Shown: positions 36,976 through 50,690 of the stretch, in pieces
Layout of the letters: each line of letters opens with the position of its first letter
How positions within the stretch are numbered: the stretch's first letter is position 1
Source of the DNA: Cinnamomum chago
Taxonomy: Eukaryota > Streptophyta > Magnoliopsida > Laurales > Lauraceae
Length of the DNA stretch: 64,000 nucleotides
Assembly: GCA_038049695.1 (NCBI GenBank)
Contig: CP142458.1
Coordinates: 61,165,501-61,229,500, forward strand
Reading direction: 5' to 3'
Position numbers and translations under genes: made by a program
The notes under the pieces: model-generated
Told to the model about the DNA's origin: nothing
What the model saw: the letters and a program-made list of their open reading frames with translations, nothing else
Databases searched by the model: none

Positions 36976-39261
36976 AAAAAAGTTACAAAAAATCAAGGTT
37001 TTTGGACATTACTCCATCTCGGCCGATATTTTCAGAGATATCGGTAATATCGGCCGATCGGTAATATTTTACCGATTCGGTATTGCTACAAAATATCGTC
37101 GTAGTATGGGCTGATATCGATTCATATCGGCCGGTGAATATGAACGGGTATTAATTGAGATTTTAAACCATAATCACGCTTACTCATTAAGCTATTAGTA
37201 TTTACTATTTAGTATCATAAATACTTCAACAATTTTTTTAAAAGTAGAAGATTAAAAAAAACCATTTTTCAACACAAAAAATCATGTCTATAAGTAGATC
37301 TAGCATGAAAGTGTGTAGATCTAAGTGAATAACACAACACAAACCCAAAAGTGACATGCCAATGATCGTTTCATTCATTTCTATGCTTTATCTAAAAATA
37401 AAAAATAAAAAAAACACATAATAGTAAAAATAAGGGAGTTAATTTGATTTTCTCTTACTAAATAAAATGATTTCTTCAAGAAATAGTGTTGGAAGTTGGA
37501 AATATATAAGAGAATGAGGGAAGAGGAGAAGAAAATGGAAAAATAGGAAAAAAGTTACAAAAAATCAAGGTTTTTGGAATTACTCCATCTCGGCCGATAT
37601 TTTCAGAGATATCGGTAATATCGGCCGATCGGTAATATTTTACCGATTCGGTATTGCTACAAAATATCGTCGTAGTATGGGCTGATATCGATTCATATCG
37701 GCCGGTGAATATGAACGGGTATTAATTGAGATTTTAAACCATAATCACACTTACTCATTAAGCTATTAGTATTTACTATTTAGTATCATAAATACTTCAA
37801 CAATTTTTTTAAAAGTAGAAGATTAAGAAAAACCATTTTTCAACACAAAAAATCATGTTTATAAGTAGATCTAGCATGAAAGTGTGTAGATCTAAGTGAA
37901 TAACACAACACAAACCCAAAAGTGACATGCCAATGATCGTTTCATTCATTTCTATGCTTTATCTAAAAATAAAAAATAAAAAAAATACATAATAGTAAAA
38001 ATAAGGGAGTTAATTTGATTTTCTCGTACTAAATAAAATGATTTCTTCAAGAAATAGTGTTGGAAGTTGGAAATATATAAGAGAATGAGGGAAGAGGAGA
38101 AGAAAATGGAAAAATAGGAAAAAAGTTATAAAAAATCAAGGTTTTTGGACATTACTCCATCTCGGCCGATATTTTCAGAGATATCGGTAATATCGGCCGA
38201 TCGGTAATATTTTACCGATTCGGTATTGCTACAAAATATCGTCGTAGTATGGGCTGATATCGATTCATATCGGCCGGTGAATATGAACGGGTATTAATTG
38301 AGATTTTAAACCATAATCACACTTACTCATTAAGCTATTAGTATTTACTATTTAGTATCATAAATACTTCAACAATTTTTTTAAAAGTAGAAGATTAAAA
38401 AAAACCATTTTTCAACACAAAAAATCATGTGTATAAGTAGATCTAGCATGAAAGTGTGTAGATCTAAGTGAATAACACAACACAAACCCAAAAGTGACAT
38501 GCCAATGATCGTTTCATTCATTTCTATGCTTTATCTAAAAATAAAAAATAAAAAAAACACATAATAGTAAAAATAAGGGAGTTAATTTGATTTTCTCTTA
38601 CTAAATAAAATGATTTCTTCAAGAAATAGTGTTGGAAGTTGGAAATATATAAGAGAATGAGGGAAGAGGAGAAGAAAATGGAAAAATAGGAAAAAAGTTA
38701 CAAAAATTCAAGGTTTTTGGAATTACTCCATCTCGGCCGATATTTTCAGAGATATCGGTAATATCGGCCGATCGGTAATATTTTACCGATTCGGTATTGC
38801 TACAAAATATCGTCGTAGTATGGGCTGATATCGATTCATATCGGCCGGTGAATATGAACGGGTATTAATTGAGATTTTAAACCATAATCACACTTACTCA
38901 TTAAGCTATTAGTATTTACTATTTAGTATCATAAATACTTCAACAATTTTTTTAAAAGTAGAAGATTAAAAAAAACCATTTTTCAACACAAAAAATCATG
39001 TTTATAAGTAGATCTAGCATGAAAGTGTGTAGATCTAAGTGAATAACACAACACAAACCCAAAAGTGACATGCCAATGATCGTTTCATTCATTTCTATGC
39101 TTTATCTAAAAATAAAAAATAAAAAAAATACATAATAGTAAAAATAAGGGAGTTAATTTGATTTTCTCTTACTAAATAAAATGATTTCTTCAAGAAATAG
39201 TGTTGGAAGTTGGAAATATATAAGAGAATGAGGGAAGAGGAGAAGAAAATGGAAAAATAGG
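36976..39261 (+). repeat. Monomers 65-68, repeat of the 27845-30117 segment
   Basis: Anchors 37018, 37589, 38161 and 38732. The CTCGTACTAAAT, GTTATAAAAAATC and CAAAAATTCAAGG markers match monomers 50-52 at an offset of 9144 bp (9131 before the 13-bp deletion), which is sixteen monomers. The next monomer (anchor 39304) carries ATACTGCAAC, as monomer 53 does. Monomer 65 differs from its counterpart 49 by AATCACGCTT (37178) and lacks CATTGCTCC. A private GTGTATAAG occurs at about 38430. Confidence 0.82.
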
Positions 39262-42200
39262 AAAAAAGTTACAAAAAATCAAGGTTTTTGGACATTACTC
39301 CATCTCGGCCGATATTTTCAGAGATATCGGTAATATCGGCCGATCGGTAATATTTTACCGATTCGGTATTGCTACAAAATATCGTCGTAGTATGGGCTGA
39401 TATCGATTCATATCGGCCGGTGAATATGAACGGGTATTAATTGAGATTTTAAACCATAATCACACTTACTCATTAAGCTATTAGTATTTACTATTTAGTA
39501 TCATAAATACTGCAACAATTTTTTTAAAAGTAGAAGATTAAAAAAAACCATTTTTCAACACAAAAAATCATGTCTATAAGTAGATCTAGCATGAAAGTGT
39601 GTAGATCTAAGTGAATAACACAACACAAACCCAAAAGTGACATGCCAATGATCGTTTCATTCATTTCTATGCTTTATCTAAAAATAAAAAATAAAAAAAA
39701 TACATAATAGTAAAAATAAGGGAGTTAATTTGATTTTCTCTTACTAAATAAAATGATTTCATCAAGAAATAGTGTTGGAAGTTGGAAATACATAAGAGAA
39801 TGAGGGAAGAGGAGAAGAAAATGGAAAAAAAGGAAAAAAGTTACAAAAAATCAAGGTTTTTGGAATTACTCCATCTCGGCCGATATTTTCAGAGATATCG
39901 GTAATATCGGCCGATCGGTAATATTTTACCGATTCGGTATTGCTACAAAATATCGTCGTAGTATGGGCTGATATCGATTCATATCGGCCGGTGAATATGA
40001 ACGGGTATTAATTGAGATTTTAAACCATAATCACACTTACTCATTAAGCTATTAGTATTTACTATTTAGTATCATAAATACTTCAACAATTTTTTTAAAA
40101 GTAGAAGATTAAAAAAAACCATTTTTCAACACAAAAAATCATGTTTATAAGTAGATCTAGCATGAAAGTGTGTAGATCTAAGTGAATAACACAACACAAA
40201 CCCAAAAGTGACATGCCAATGATCGTTTCATTCATTTCTATGCTTTATCTAAAAATAAAAAATAAAAAAAATACATAATAGTAAAAATAAGGGAGTTAAT
40301 TTGATTTTCTCTTACTAAATAAAATGATTTCTTCAAGAAATAGTGTTGGAAGTTGGAAATATATAAGAGAATGAGGGAAGAGGAGAAGAAAATGGAAAAA
40401 TAGGAAAAAAGTTACAAAAAATCAAGGTTTTTGGACATTACTCCATCTCGGCCGATATTTTCAGAGATATCGGTAATATCGGCCGATCGGTAATATTTTA
40501 CCGATTCGGTATTGCTACAAAATATCGTCGTAGTATGGGCTGATATCGATTCATATCGGCCGGTGAATATGAACGGGTATTAATTGAGATTTTAAACCAT
40601 AATCACACTTACTCATTAAGCTATTAGTATTTACTATTTAGTATCATAAATACTTCAACAATTTTTTTAAAAGTAGAAGATTAAAAAAAACCATATTTCA
40701 ACACAAAAAATCATGTTTATAAGTAGATCTAGCATGAAAGTGTGTAGATCTAAGTGAATAACACAACACAGACCCAAAAGTGACATGCCAATGATCGTTT
40801 CATTCATTTCTATGCTTTATCTAAAAATAAAAAATAAAAAAAACACATAATAGTAAAAATAAGGGAGTTAATTTGATTTTCTCTTACTAAATAAAATGAT
40901 TTCTTCAAGAAATACTGTTGGAAGTTGGAAATACATAAGAGAATGAGGGAAGAGGAGAAGAAAATGGAAAAAAAGGAAAAAAGTTACAAAAAATCAAGGT
41001 TTTTGGAATTACTCCATCTCGGCCGATATTTTCAGAGATATCGGTAATATCGGCCGATCGGTAATATTTTACCGATTCGGTATTGCTACAAAATATCGTC
41101 GTAGTATGGGCTGATATCGATTCATATCGGCCGGTGAATATGAACGGGTATTAATTGAGATTTTAAACCATAATCACACTTACTCATTAAGCTATTAGTA
41201 TTTACTATTTAGTATCATAAATACTTCAACAATTTTTTTAAAAGTAGAAGATTAAAAAAAACCATTTTTCAACACAAAAAATCATGTTTATAAGTAGATC
41301 TAGCATGAAAGTGTGTAGATCTAAGTGAATAACACAACACAAACCCAAAAGTGACATGCCAATGATCGTTTCATTCATTTCTATGCTTTATCTAAAAATA
41401 AAAAATAAAAAAAATACATAATAGTAAAAATAAGGGAGTTAATTTGATTTTCTCTTACTAAATAAAATGATTTCTTCAAGAAATAGTGTTGGAAGTTGGA
41501 AATATATAAGAGAATGAGGGAAGAGGAGAAGAAAATGGAAAAATAGGAAAAAAGTTACAAAAAATCAAGGTTTTTGGACATTACTCCATCTCGGCCGATA
41601 TTTTCAGAGATATCGGTAATATCGGCCGATCGGTAATATTTTACCGATTCGGTATTGCTACAAAATATCGTCGTAGTATGGGCTGATATCGATTCATATC
41701 GGCCGGTGAATATGAACGGGTATTAATTGAGATTTTAAACCATAATCACACTTACTCATTAAGCTATTAGTATTTACTATTTAGTATCATAAATACTGCA
41801 ACAATTTTTTTAAAAGTAGAAGATTAAAAAAAACCATTTTTCAACACAAAAAATCATGTCTATAAGTAGATCTAGCATGAAAGTGTGTAGATCTAAGTGA
41901 ATAACACAACACAAACCCAAAAGTGACATGCCAATGATCGTTTCATTCATTTCTATGCTTTATCTAAAAATAAAAAATAAAAAAAATACATAATAGTAAA
42001 AATAAGGGAGTTAATTTGATTTTCTCTTACTAAATAAAATGATTTCTTCAAGAAATAGTGTTGGAAGTTGGAAATACATAAGAGAATGAGGGAAGAGGAG
42101 AAGAAAATGGAAAAAAAGGAAAAAAGTTACAAAAAATCAAGGTTTTTGGAATTACTCCATCTCGGCCGATATTTTCAGAGATATCGGTAATATCGGCCGA

Positions 42201-45200
42201 TCGGTAATATTTTACCGATTCGGTATTGCTACAAAATATCGTCGTAGTATGGGCTGATATCGATTCATATCGGCCGGTGAATATGAACGGGTATTAATTG
42301 AGATTTTAAACCATAATCACACTTACTCATTAAGCTATTAGTATTTACTATTTAGTATCATAAATACTTCAACAATTTTTTTAAAAGTAGAAGATTAAAA
42401 AAAACCATTTTTCAACACAAAAAATCATGTTTATAAGTAGATCTAGCATGAAAGTGTGTAGATCTAAGTGAATAACACAACACAAACCCAAAAGTGACAT
42501 GCCAATGATCGTTTCATTCATTTCTATGCTTTATCTAAAAATAAAAAATAAAAAAAATACATAATAGTAAAAATAAGGGAGTTAATTTGATTTTCTCTTA
42601 CTAAATAAAATGATTTCTTCAAGAAATAGTGTTGGAAGTTGGAAATATATAAGAGAATGAGGGAAGAGGAGAAGAAAATGGAAAAATAGGAAAAAAGTTA
42701 CAAAAAATCAAGGTTTTTGGACATTACTCCATCTCGGCCGATATTTTCAGAGATATCGGTAATATCGGCCGATCGGTAATATTTTACCGATTCGGTATTG
42801 CTACAAAATATCGTCGTAGTATGGGCTGATATCGATTCATATCGGCCGGTGAATATGAACGGGTATTAATTGAGATTTTAAACCATAATCACACTTACTC
42901 ATTAAGCTATTAGTATTTACTATTTAGTATCATAAATACTTCAACAATTTTTTTAAAAGTAGAAGATTAAAAAAAACCATATTTCAACACAAAAAATCAT
43001 GTTTATAAGTAGATCTAGCATGAAAGTGTGTAGATCTAAGTGAATAACACAACACAAACCCAAAAGTGACATGCCAATGATCGTTTCATTCATTTCTATG
43101 CTTTATCTAAAAATAAAAAATAAAAAAAACACATAATAGTAAAAATAAGGGAGTTAATTTGATTTTCTCTTACTAAATAAAATGATTTCTTCAAGAAATA
43201 GTGTTGGAAGTTGGAAATATATAAGAGAATGAGGGAAGAGGAGAAGAAAATGGAAAAATAGGAAAAAAGTTACAAAAAATCAAGGTTTTTGGAATTACTC
43301 CATCTCGGCCGATATTTTCAGAGATATCGGTAATATCGGCCGATCGGTAATATTTTACCGATTCGGTATTGCTACAAAATATCGTCGTAGTATGGGCTGA
43401 TATCGATTCATATCGGCCGGTGAATATGAACGGGTATTAATTGAGATTTTAAACCATAATCACACTTACTCATTAAGCTATTAGTATTTACTATTTAGTA
43501 TCATAAATACTTCAACAATTTTTTTAAAAGTAGAAGATTAAAAAAAACCATTTTTCAACACAAAAAATCATGTTTATAAGTAGATCTAGCATGAAAGTGT
43601 GTAGATCTAAGTGAATAACACAACACAAACCCAAAAGTGACATGCCAATGATCGTTTCATTCATTTCTATGCTTTATCTAAAAATAAAAAATAAAAAAAA
43701 CACATAATAGTAAAAATAAGGGAGTTAATTTGATTTTCTCTTACTAAATAAAATGATTTCTTCAAGAAATAGTGTTGGAAGTTGGAAATATATAAGAGAA
43801 TGAGGGAAGAGGAGAAGAAAATGGAAAAATAGGAAAAAAGTTACAAAAAATCAAGGTTTTTGGAATTACTCCATCTCGGCCGATATTTTCAGAGATATCG
43901 GTAATATCGGCCGATCGGTAATATTTTACCGATTCGGTATTGCTACAAAATATCGTCGTAGTATGGGCTGATATCGATTCATATCGGCCGGTGAATATGA
44001 ACGGGTATTAATTGAGATTTTAAACCATAATCACACTTACTCATTAAGCTATTAGTATTTACTATTTAGTATCATAAATACTTCAACAATTTTTTTAAAA
44101 GTAGAAGATTAAAAAAAACCATTTTTCAACACAAAAAATCATGTTTATAAGTAGATCTAGCATGAAAGTGTGTAGATCTAAGTGAAAAACACAACACAAA
44201 CCCAAAAGTGACATGCCAATGATCGTTTCATTCATTTCTATGCTTTATCTAAAAATAAAAAATAAAAAAAATACATAATAGTAAAAATAAGGGAGTTAAT
44301 TTTATTTTCTCTTACTAAATAAAATGATTTCTTCAAGAAATAGTGTTGGAAGTTGGAAATATATAAGAGAATGAGGGAAGAGGAGAAGAAAATGGAAAAA
44401 TAGGAAAAAAGTTACAAAAAATCAAGGTTTTTGGACATTACTCCATCTCGGCCGATATTTTCAGAGATATCGGTAATATCGGCCGATCGGTAATATTTTA
44501 CCGATTCGGTATTGCTACAAAATATCGTCGTAGTATGGGCTGATATCGATTCATATCGGCCGGTGAATATGAACGGGTATTAATTGAGATTTTAAACCAT
44601 AATCACGCTTACTCATTAAGCTATTAGTATTTACTATTTAGTATCATAAATACTTCAACAATTTTTTTAAAAGTAGAAGATTAAAAAAAACCATTTTTCA
44701 ACACAAAAAATCATGTCTATAAGTAGATCTAGCATGAAAGTGTGTAGATCTAAGTGAATAACACAACACAAACCCAAAAGTGACATGCCAATGATCGTTT
44801 CATTCATTTCTAGGCTTTATCTAAAAATAAAAAATAAAAAAAATACATAATAGTAAAAATAAGGGAGTTAATTTGATTTTCTCTTACTAAATAAAATGAT
44901 TTCTTCAAGAAATAGTGTTGGAAGTTGGAAATATATAAGAGAATGAGGGAAGAGGAGAAGAAAATGGAAAAATAGGAAAAAAGTTACAAAAAATCAAGGT
45001 TTTTGGAATTACTCCATCTCGGCCGATATTTTCAGAGATATCGGTAATATCGGCCGATCGGTAATATTTTACCGATTCGGTATTGCTACAAAATATCGTC
45101 GTAGTATGGGCTGATATCGATTCATATCGGCCGGTGAATATGAACGGGTATTAATTGAGATTTTAAACCATAATCACACTTACTCATTAAGCTATTAGTA

Positions 45201-46118
45201 TTTACTATTTAGTATCATGAATACTTCAACAATTTTTTTAAAAGTAGAAGATTAAAAAAAACCATTTTTCAACACAAAAAATCATGTCTATAAGTAGATC
45301 TAGAATGAAAGTGTGTAGATCTAAGTGAATAACACAACACAAACCCAAAAGTGACATGCCAATGATCGTTTCATTCATTTCTATGCTTTATCTAAAAATA
45401 AAAAATAAAAAAAATACATAATAGTAAAAATAAGGGAGTTAATTTGATTTTCTCTTACTAAATAAAATGATTTCTTCAAGAAATAGTGTTGGAAGTTGGA
45501 AATATATAAGAGAATGAGGGAAGAGGAGAAGAAAATGGAAAAAAAGGAAAAAAGTTACAAAAAATCAAGGTTTTTGGAATTACTCCATCTCGGCCGATAT
45601 TTTCAGAGATATCGGTAATATCGGCCGATCGGTAATATTTTACCGATTCGGTATTGCTACAAAATATCGTCGTAGTATGGGCTGATATCGATTCATATCG
45701 GCCGGTGAATATGAACGGGTATTAATTGAGATTTTAAACCATAATCACACTTACTCATTAAGCTATTAGTATTTACTATTTAGTATCATAAATACTTCAA
45801 CAATTTTTTTAAAAGTAGAAGATTAAAAAAAACCATTTTTCAACACAAAAAATCATGTTTATAAGTAGATCTAGCATGAAAGTGTGTAGATCTAAGTGAA
45901 TAACACAACACAAACCCAAAAGTGACATGCCAATGATCGTTTCATTCATTTCTATGCTTTATCTAAAAATAAAAAATAAAAAAAATACATAATAGTAAAA
46001 ATAAGGGAGTTAATTTGATTTTCTCTTACTAAATAAAATGATTTCTTCAAGAAATAGTGTTGGAAGTTGGAAATATATAAGAGAATGAGGGAAGAGGAGA
46101 AGAAAATGGAAAAATAGG
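39262..46118 (+). repeat. Mosaic block, monomers 69-80
   Basis: Twelve monomers, anchors 39304 to 45589. The ATACTGCAAC, TACATAAG, CCATATTTC series begins twice, at 39262 (change at 39512) and 41548 (41798). The second run continues through TTTTATTTTCTC (about 44300), so it is a further copy of the six-monomer module. Private changes include TTTCATCAAG (about 39769), AATACTGTTGG (about 40914), CACAGACCC (about 40770), GTGAAAAACAC (about 44185), TAGGCTTTAT (44813), ATCATGAAT (45219) and TAGAATGAAAG (45304). These make monomers 78-79 among the more diverged in the window. Confidence 0.75.
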
Positions 46119-49100
46119 AAAAAAGTTACAAAAAATCAAGGTTTTTGGACATTACTCCATCTCGGCCGATATTTTCAGAGATATCGGTAATATCGGCCGA
46201 TCGGTAATATTTTACCGATTCGGTATTGCTACAAAATATCGTCGTAGTATGGGCTGATATCGATTCATATCGGCCGGTGAATATGAACGGGTATTAATTG
46301 AGATTTTAAACCATAATCACGCTTACTCATTAAGCTATTAGTATTTACTATTTAGTATCATAAATACTTCAACAATTTTTTTAAAAGTAGAAGATTAAAA
46401 AAAACCATATTTCAACACAAAAAATCATGTTTATAAGTAGATCTAGCATGAAAGTGTGTAGATCTAAGTGAATAACACAACACAAACCCAAAAGTGACAT
46501 GCCAATGATCGTTTCATTCATTTCTATGCTTTATCTAAAAATAAAAAATAAAAAAAACACATAATAGTAAAAATAAGGGAGTTAATTTGATTTTCTCTTA
46601 CTAAATAAAATGATTTCTTCAAGAAATAGTGTTGGAAGTTGGAAATATATAAGAGAATGAGGGAAGAGGAGAAGAAAATGGAAAAATAGGAAAAAAGTTA
46701 CAAAAAATCAAGGTTTTTGGAATTACTCCATCTCGGCCGATATTTTCAGAGATATCGGTAATATCGGCCGATCGGTAATATTTTACCGATTCGGTATTGC
46801 TACAAAATATCGTCGTAGTATGGGCTGATATCGATTCATATCGGCCGGTGAATATGAACGGGTATTAATTGAGATTTTAAACCATAATCACACTTACTCA
46901 TTAAGCTATTAGTATTTACTATTTAGTATCATAAATACTTCAACAATTTTTTTAAAAGTAGAAGATTAAAAAAAACCATTTTTCAACACAAAAAATCATG
47001 TTTATAAGTAGATCTAGCATGAAAGTGTGTAGATCTAAGTGAATAACACAACACAAACCCAAAAGTGACATGCCAATGATCGTTTCATTCATTTCTATGC
47101 TTTATCTAAAAATAAAAAATAAAAAAAACACATAATAGTAAAAATAAGGGAGTTAATTTGATTTTCTCTTACTAAATAAAATGATTTCTTCAAGAAATAG
47201 TGTTGGAAGTTGGAAATATATAAGAGAATGAGGGAAGAGGAGAAGAAAATGGAAAAATAGGAAAAAAGTTACAAAAAATCAAGGTTTTTGGAATTACTCC
47301 ATCTCGGCCGATATTTTCAGAGATATCGGTAATATCGGCCGATCGGTAATATTTTACCGATTCGGTATTGCTACAAAATATCGTCGTAGTATGGGCTGAT
47401 ATCGATTCATATCGGCCGGTGAATATGAACGGGTATTAATTGAGATTTTAAACCATAATCACACTTACTCATTAAGCTATTAGTATTTACTATTTAGTAT
47501 CATAAATACTTCAACAATTTTTTTAAAAGTAGAAGATTAAAAAAAACCATTTTTCAACACAAAAAATCATGTTTATAAGTAGATCTAGCATGAAAGTGTG
47601 TAGATCTAAGTGAATAACACAACACAAACCCAAAAGTGACATGCCAATGATCGTTTCATTCATTTCTATGCTTTATCTAAAAATAAAAAATAAAAAAAAT
47701 ACATAATAGTAAAAATAAGGGAGTTAATTTGATTTTCTCTTACTAAATAAAATGATTTCTTCAAGAAATAGTGTTGGAAGTTGGAAATATATAAGAGAAT
47801 GAGGGAAGAGGAGAAGAAAATCGAAAAAAAGGAAAAAAGTTACAAAAAATCAAGGTTTTTGGACATTACTCCATCTCGGCCGATATTTTCAGAGATATCG
47901 GTAATATCGGCCGATCGGTAATATTTTACCGATTCGGTATTGCTACAAAATATCGTCGTAGTATGGGCTGATATCGATTCATATCGGCCGGTGAATATGA
48001 ACGGGTATTAATTGAGATTTTAAACCATAATCACACTTACTCATTAAGCTATTAGTATTTACTATTTAGTATCATAAATACTTCAACAATTTTTTTAAAA
48101 GTAGAAGATTAAAAAAAACCATTTTTCAACACAAAAAATCATGTTTATAAGTAGATCTAGCATGAAAGTGTGTAGATCTAAGTGAATAACACAACACAAA
48201 CCCAAAAGTGACATGCCAATGATCGTTTCATTCATTTCTATGCTTTATCTAAAAATAAAAAATAAAAAAAATACATAATAGTAAAAATAAGGGAGTTAAT
48301 TTTATTTTCTCTTACTAAATAAAATGATTTCTTCAAGAAATAGTGTTGGAAGTTGGAAATATATAAGAGAATGAGGGAAGAGGAGAAGAAAATGGAAAAA
48401 TAGGAAAAAAGTTACAAAAAATCAAGGTTTTTGGACATTACTCCATCTCGGCCGATATTTTCAGAGATATCGGTAATATCGGCCGATCGGTAATATTTTA
48501 CCGATTCGGTATTGCTACAAAATATCGTCGTAGTATGGGCTGATATCGATTCATATCGGCCGGTGAATATGAACGGGTATTAATTGAGATTTTAAACCAT
48601 AATCACACTTACTCATTAAGCTATTAGTATTTACTATTTAGTATCATAAATACTTCAACAATTTTTTTAAAAGTAGAAGATTAAAAAAAACCATTTTTCA
48701 ACACAAAAAATCATGTTTATAAGTAGATCTAGCATGAAAGTGTGTAGATCTAAGTGAATAACACAACACAAACCCAAAAGTGACATGCCAATGATCGTTT
48801 CATTCATTTCTATGCTTTATCTAAAAATAAAAAATAAAAAAAATACATAATAGTAAAAATAAGGGAGTTAATTTGATTTTCTCTTACTAAATAAAATGAT
48901 TTCTTCAAGATATAGTGTTGGAAGTTGGAAATATATAAGAGAATGAGCGAAGAGGAGAAGAAAATGGAAAAATAGGAAAAAAGTTACAAAAAATCAAGGT
49001 TTTTGGAATTACTCCATCTCGGCCGATATTTTCAGAGATATCGGTAATATCGGCCGATCGGTAATATTTTACCGATTCGGTATTGCTACAAAATATCGTC

Positions 49101-50690
49101 GTAGTATGGGCTGATATCGATTCATATCGGCCGGTGAATATGAACGGGTATTAATTGAGATTTTAAACCATAATCACACTTACTCATTAAGCTATTAGTA
49201 TTTACTATTTAGTATCATAAATACTTCAACAATTTTTTTAAAAGTAGAAGATTAAGAAAAACCATTTTTCAACACAAAAAATCATGTTTATAAGTAGATC
49301 TAGCATGAAAGTGTGTAGATCTAAGTGAATAACACAACACAAACCCAAAAGTGACATGCCAATGATCGTTTCATTCATTTCTATGCTTTATCTAAAAATA
49401 AAAAATAAAAAAAATACATAATAGTAAAAATAAGGGAGTTAATTTGATTTTCTCTTACTAAATAAAATGATTTCTTCAAGAAATAGTGTTGGAAGTTGGA
49501 AATATATAAGAGAATGAGGGAAGAGGAGAAGAAAATGGAAAAATAGGAAAAAAGTTACAAAAAATCAGGGTTTTTGGACATTACTCCATCTCGGCCGATA
49601 TTTTCAGAGATATCGGTAATATCGGCCGATCGGTAATATTTTACCGATTCGGTATTGCTACAAAATATCGTCGTAGTATGGGCTGATATCGATTCATATC
49701 GGCCGGTGAATATGAACGGGTATTAATTGAGATTTTAAACCATAATCACACTTACTCATTAAGCTATTAGTATTTACTATTTAGTATCATAAATACTTCA
49801 ACAATTTTTTTAAAAGTAGAAGATTAAAAAAAACCATTTTTCAACACAAAAAATCATGTTTATAAGTAGATCTAGCATGAAAGTGTGTAGATCTAAGTGA
49901 ATAACACAACACAAACCCAAAAGTGACATGCCAATGATCGTTTCATTCATTTCTATGCTTTATCTAAAAATAAAAAATAAAAAAAATACATAATAGTAAA
50001 AATAAGGGAGTTAATTTGATTTTCTCTTACTAAATAAAATGATTTCTTCAAGAAATAGTGTTGGAAGTTGGAAATATATAAGAGAATGAGGGAAGAGGAG
50101 AAGAAAATGGAAAAATAGGAAAAAAGTTACAAAAAATCAAGGTTTTTGGAATTACTCCATCTCGGCCGATATTTTCAGAGATATCGGTAATATCGGCCGA
50201 TCGGTAATATTTTACCGATTCGGTATTGCTACAAAATATCGTCGTAGTATGGGCTGATATCGATTCATATCGGCCGGTGAATATGAACGGGTATTAATTG
50301 AGATTTTAAACCATAATCACACTTACTCATTAAGCTATTAGTATTTACTATTTAGTATCATAAATACTTCAACAATTTTTTTAAAAGTAGAAGATTAAAA
50401 AAAACCATTTTTCAACACAAAAAATCATGTTTATAAGTAGATCTAGCATGAAAGTGTGTAGATCTAAGTGAATAACACAACACAAACCCAAAAGTGACAT
50501 GCCAATGATCGTTTCATTCATTTCTATGCTTTATCTAAAAATAAAAAATAAAAAAAATACATAATAGTAAAAATAAGGGAGTTAATTTGATTTTCTCTTA
50601 CTAAATAAAATGATTTCTTCAAGAAATAGTGTTGGAAGTTGGAAATATATAAGAGAATGAGGGAAGAGGAGAAGAAAATGGAAAAATAGG
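46119..50690 (+). repeat. Eight-monomer module, first copy (4572 bp)
   Basis: Monomers 81-88, anchors 46161, 46732, 47303, 47875, 48447, 49018, 49590 and 50161, type order BAABBABA. Markers are AATCACGCTT (46321) with CCATATTTC, AATCGAAAAAAAGG (47822), TTTTATTTTCTC (about 48300), GATATAGTG (48911), GAATGAGCG (48948) and TTAAGAAAAACC (about 49253). A private AAATCAGGG change is at about 49568. Confidence 0.9.
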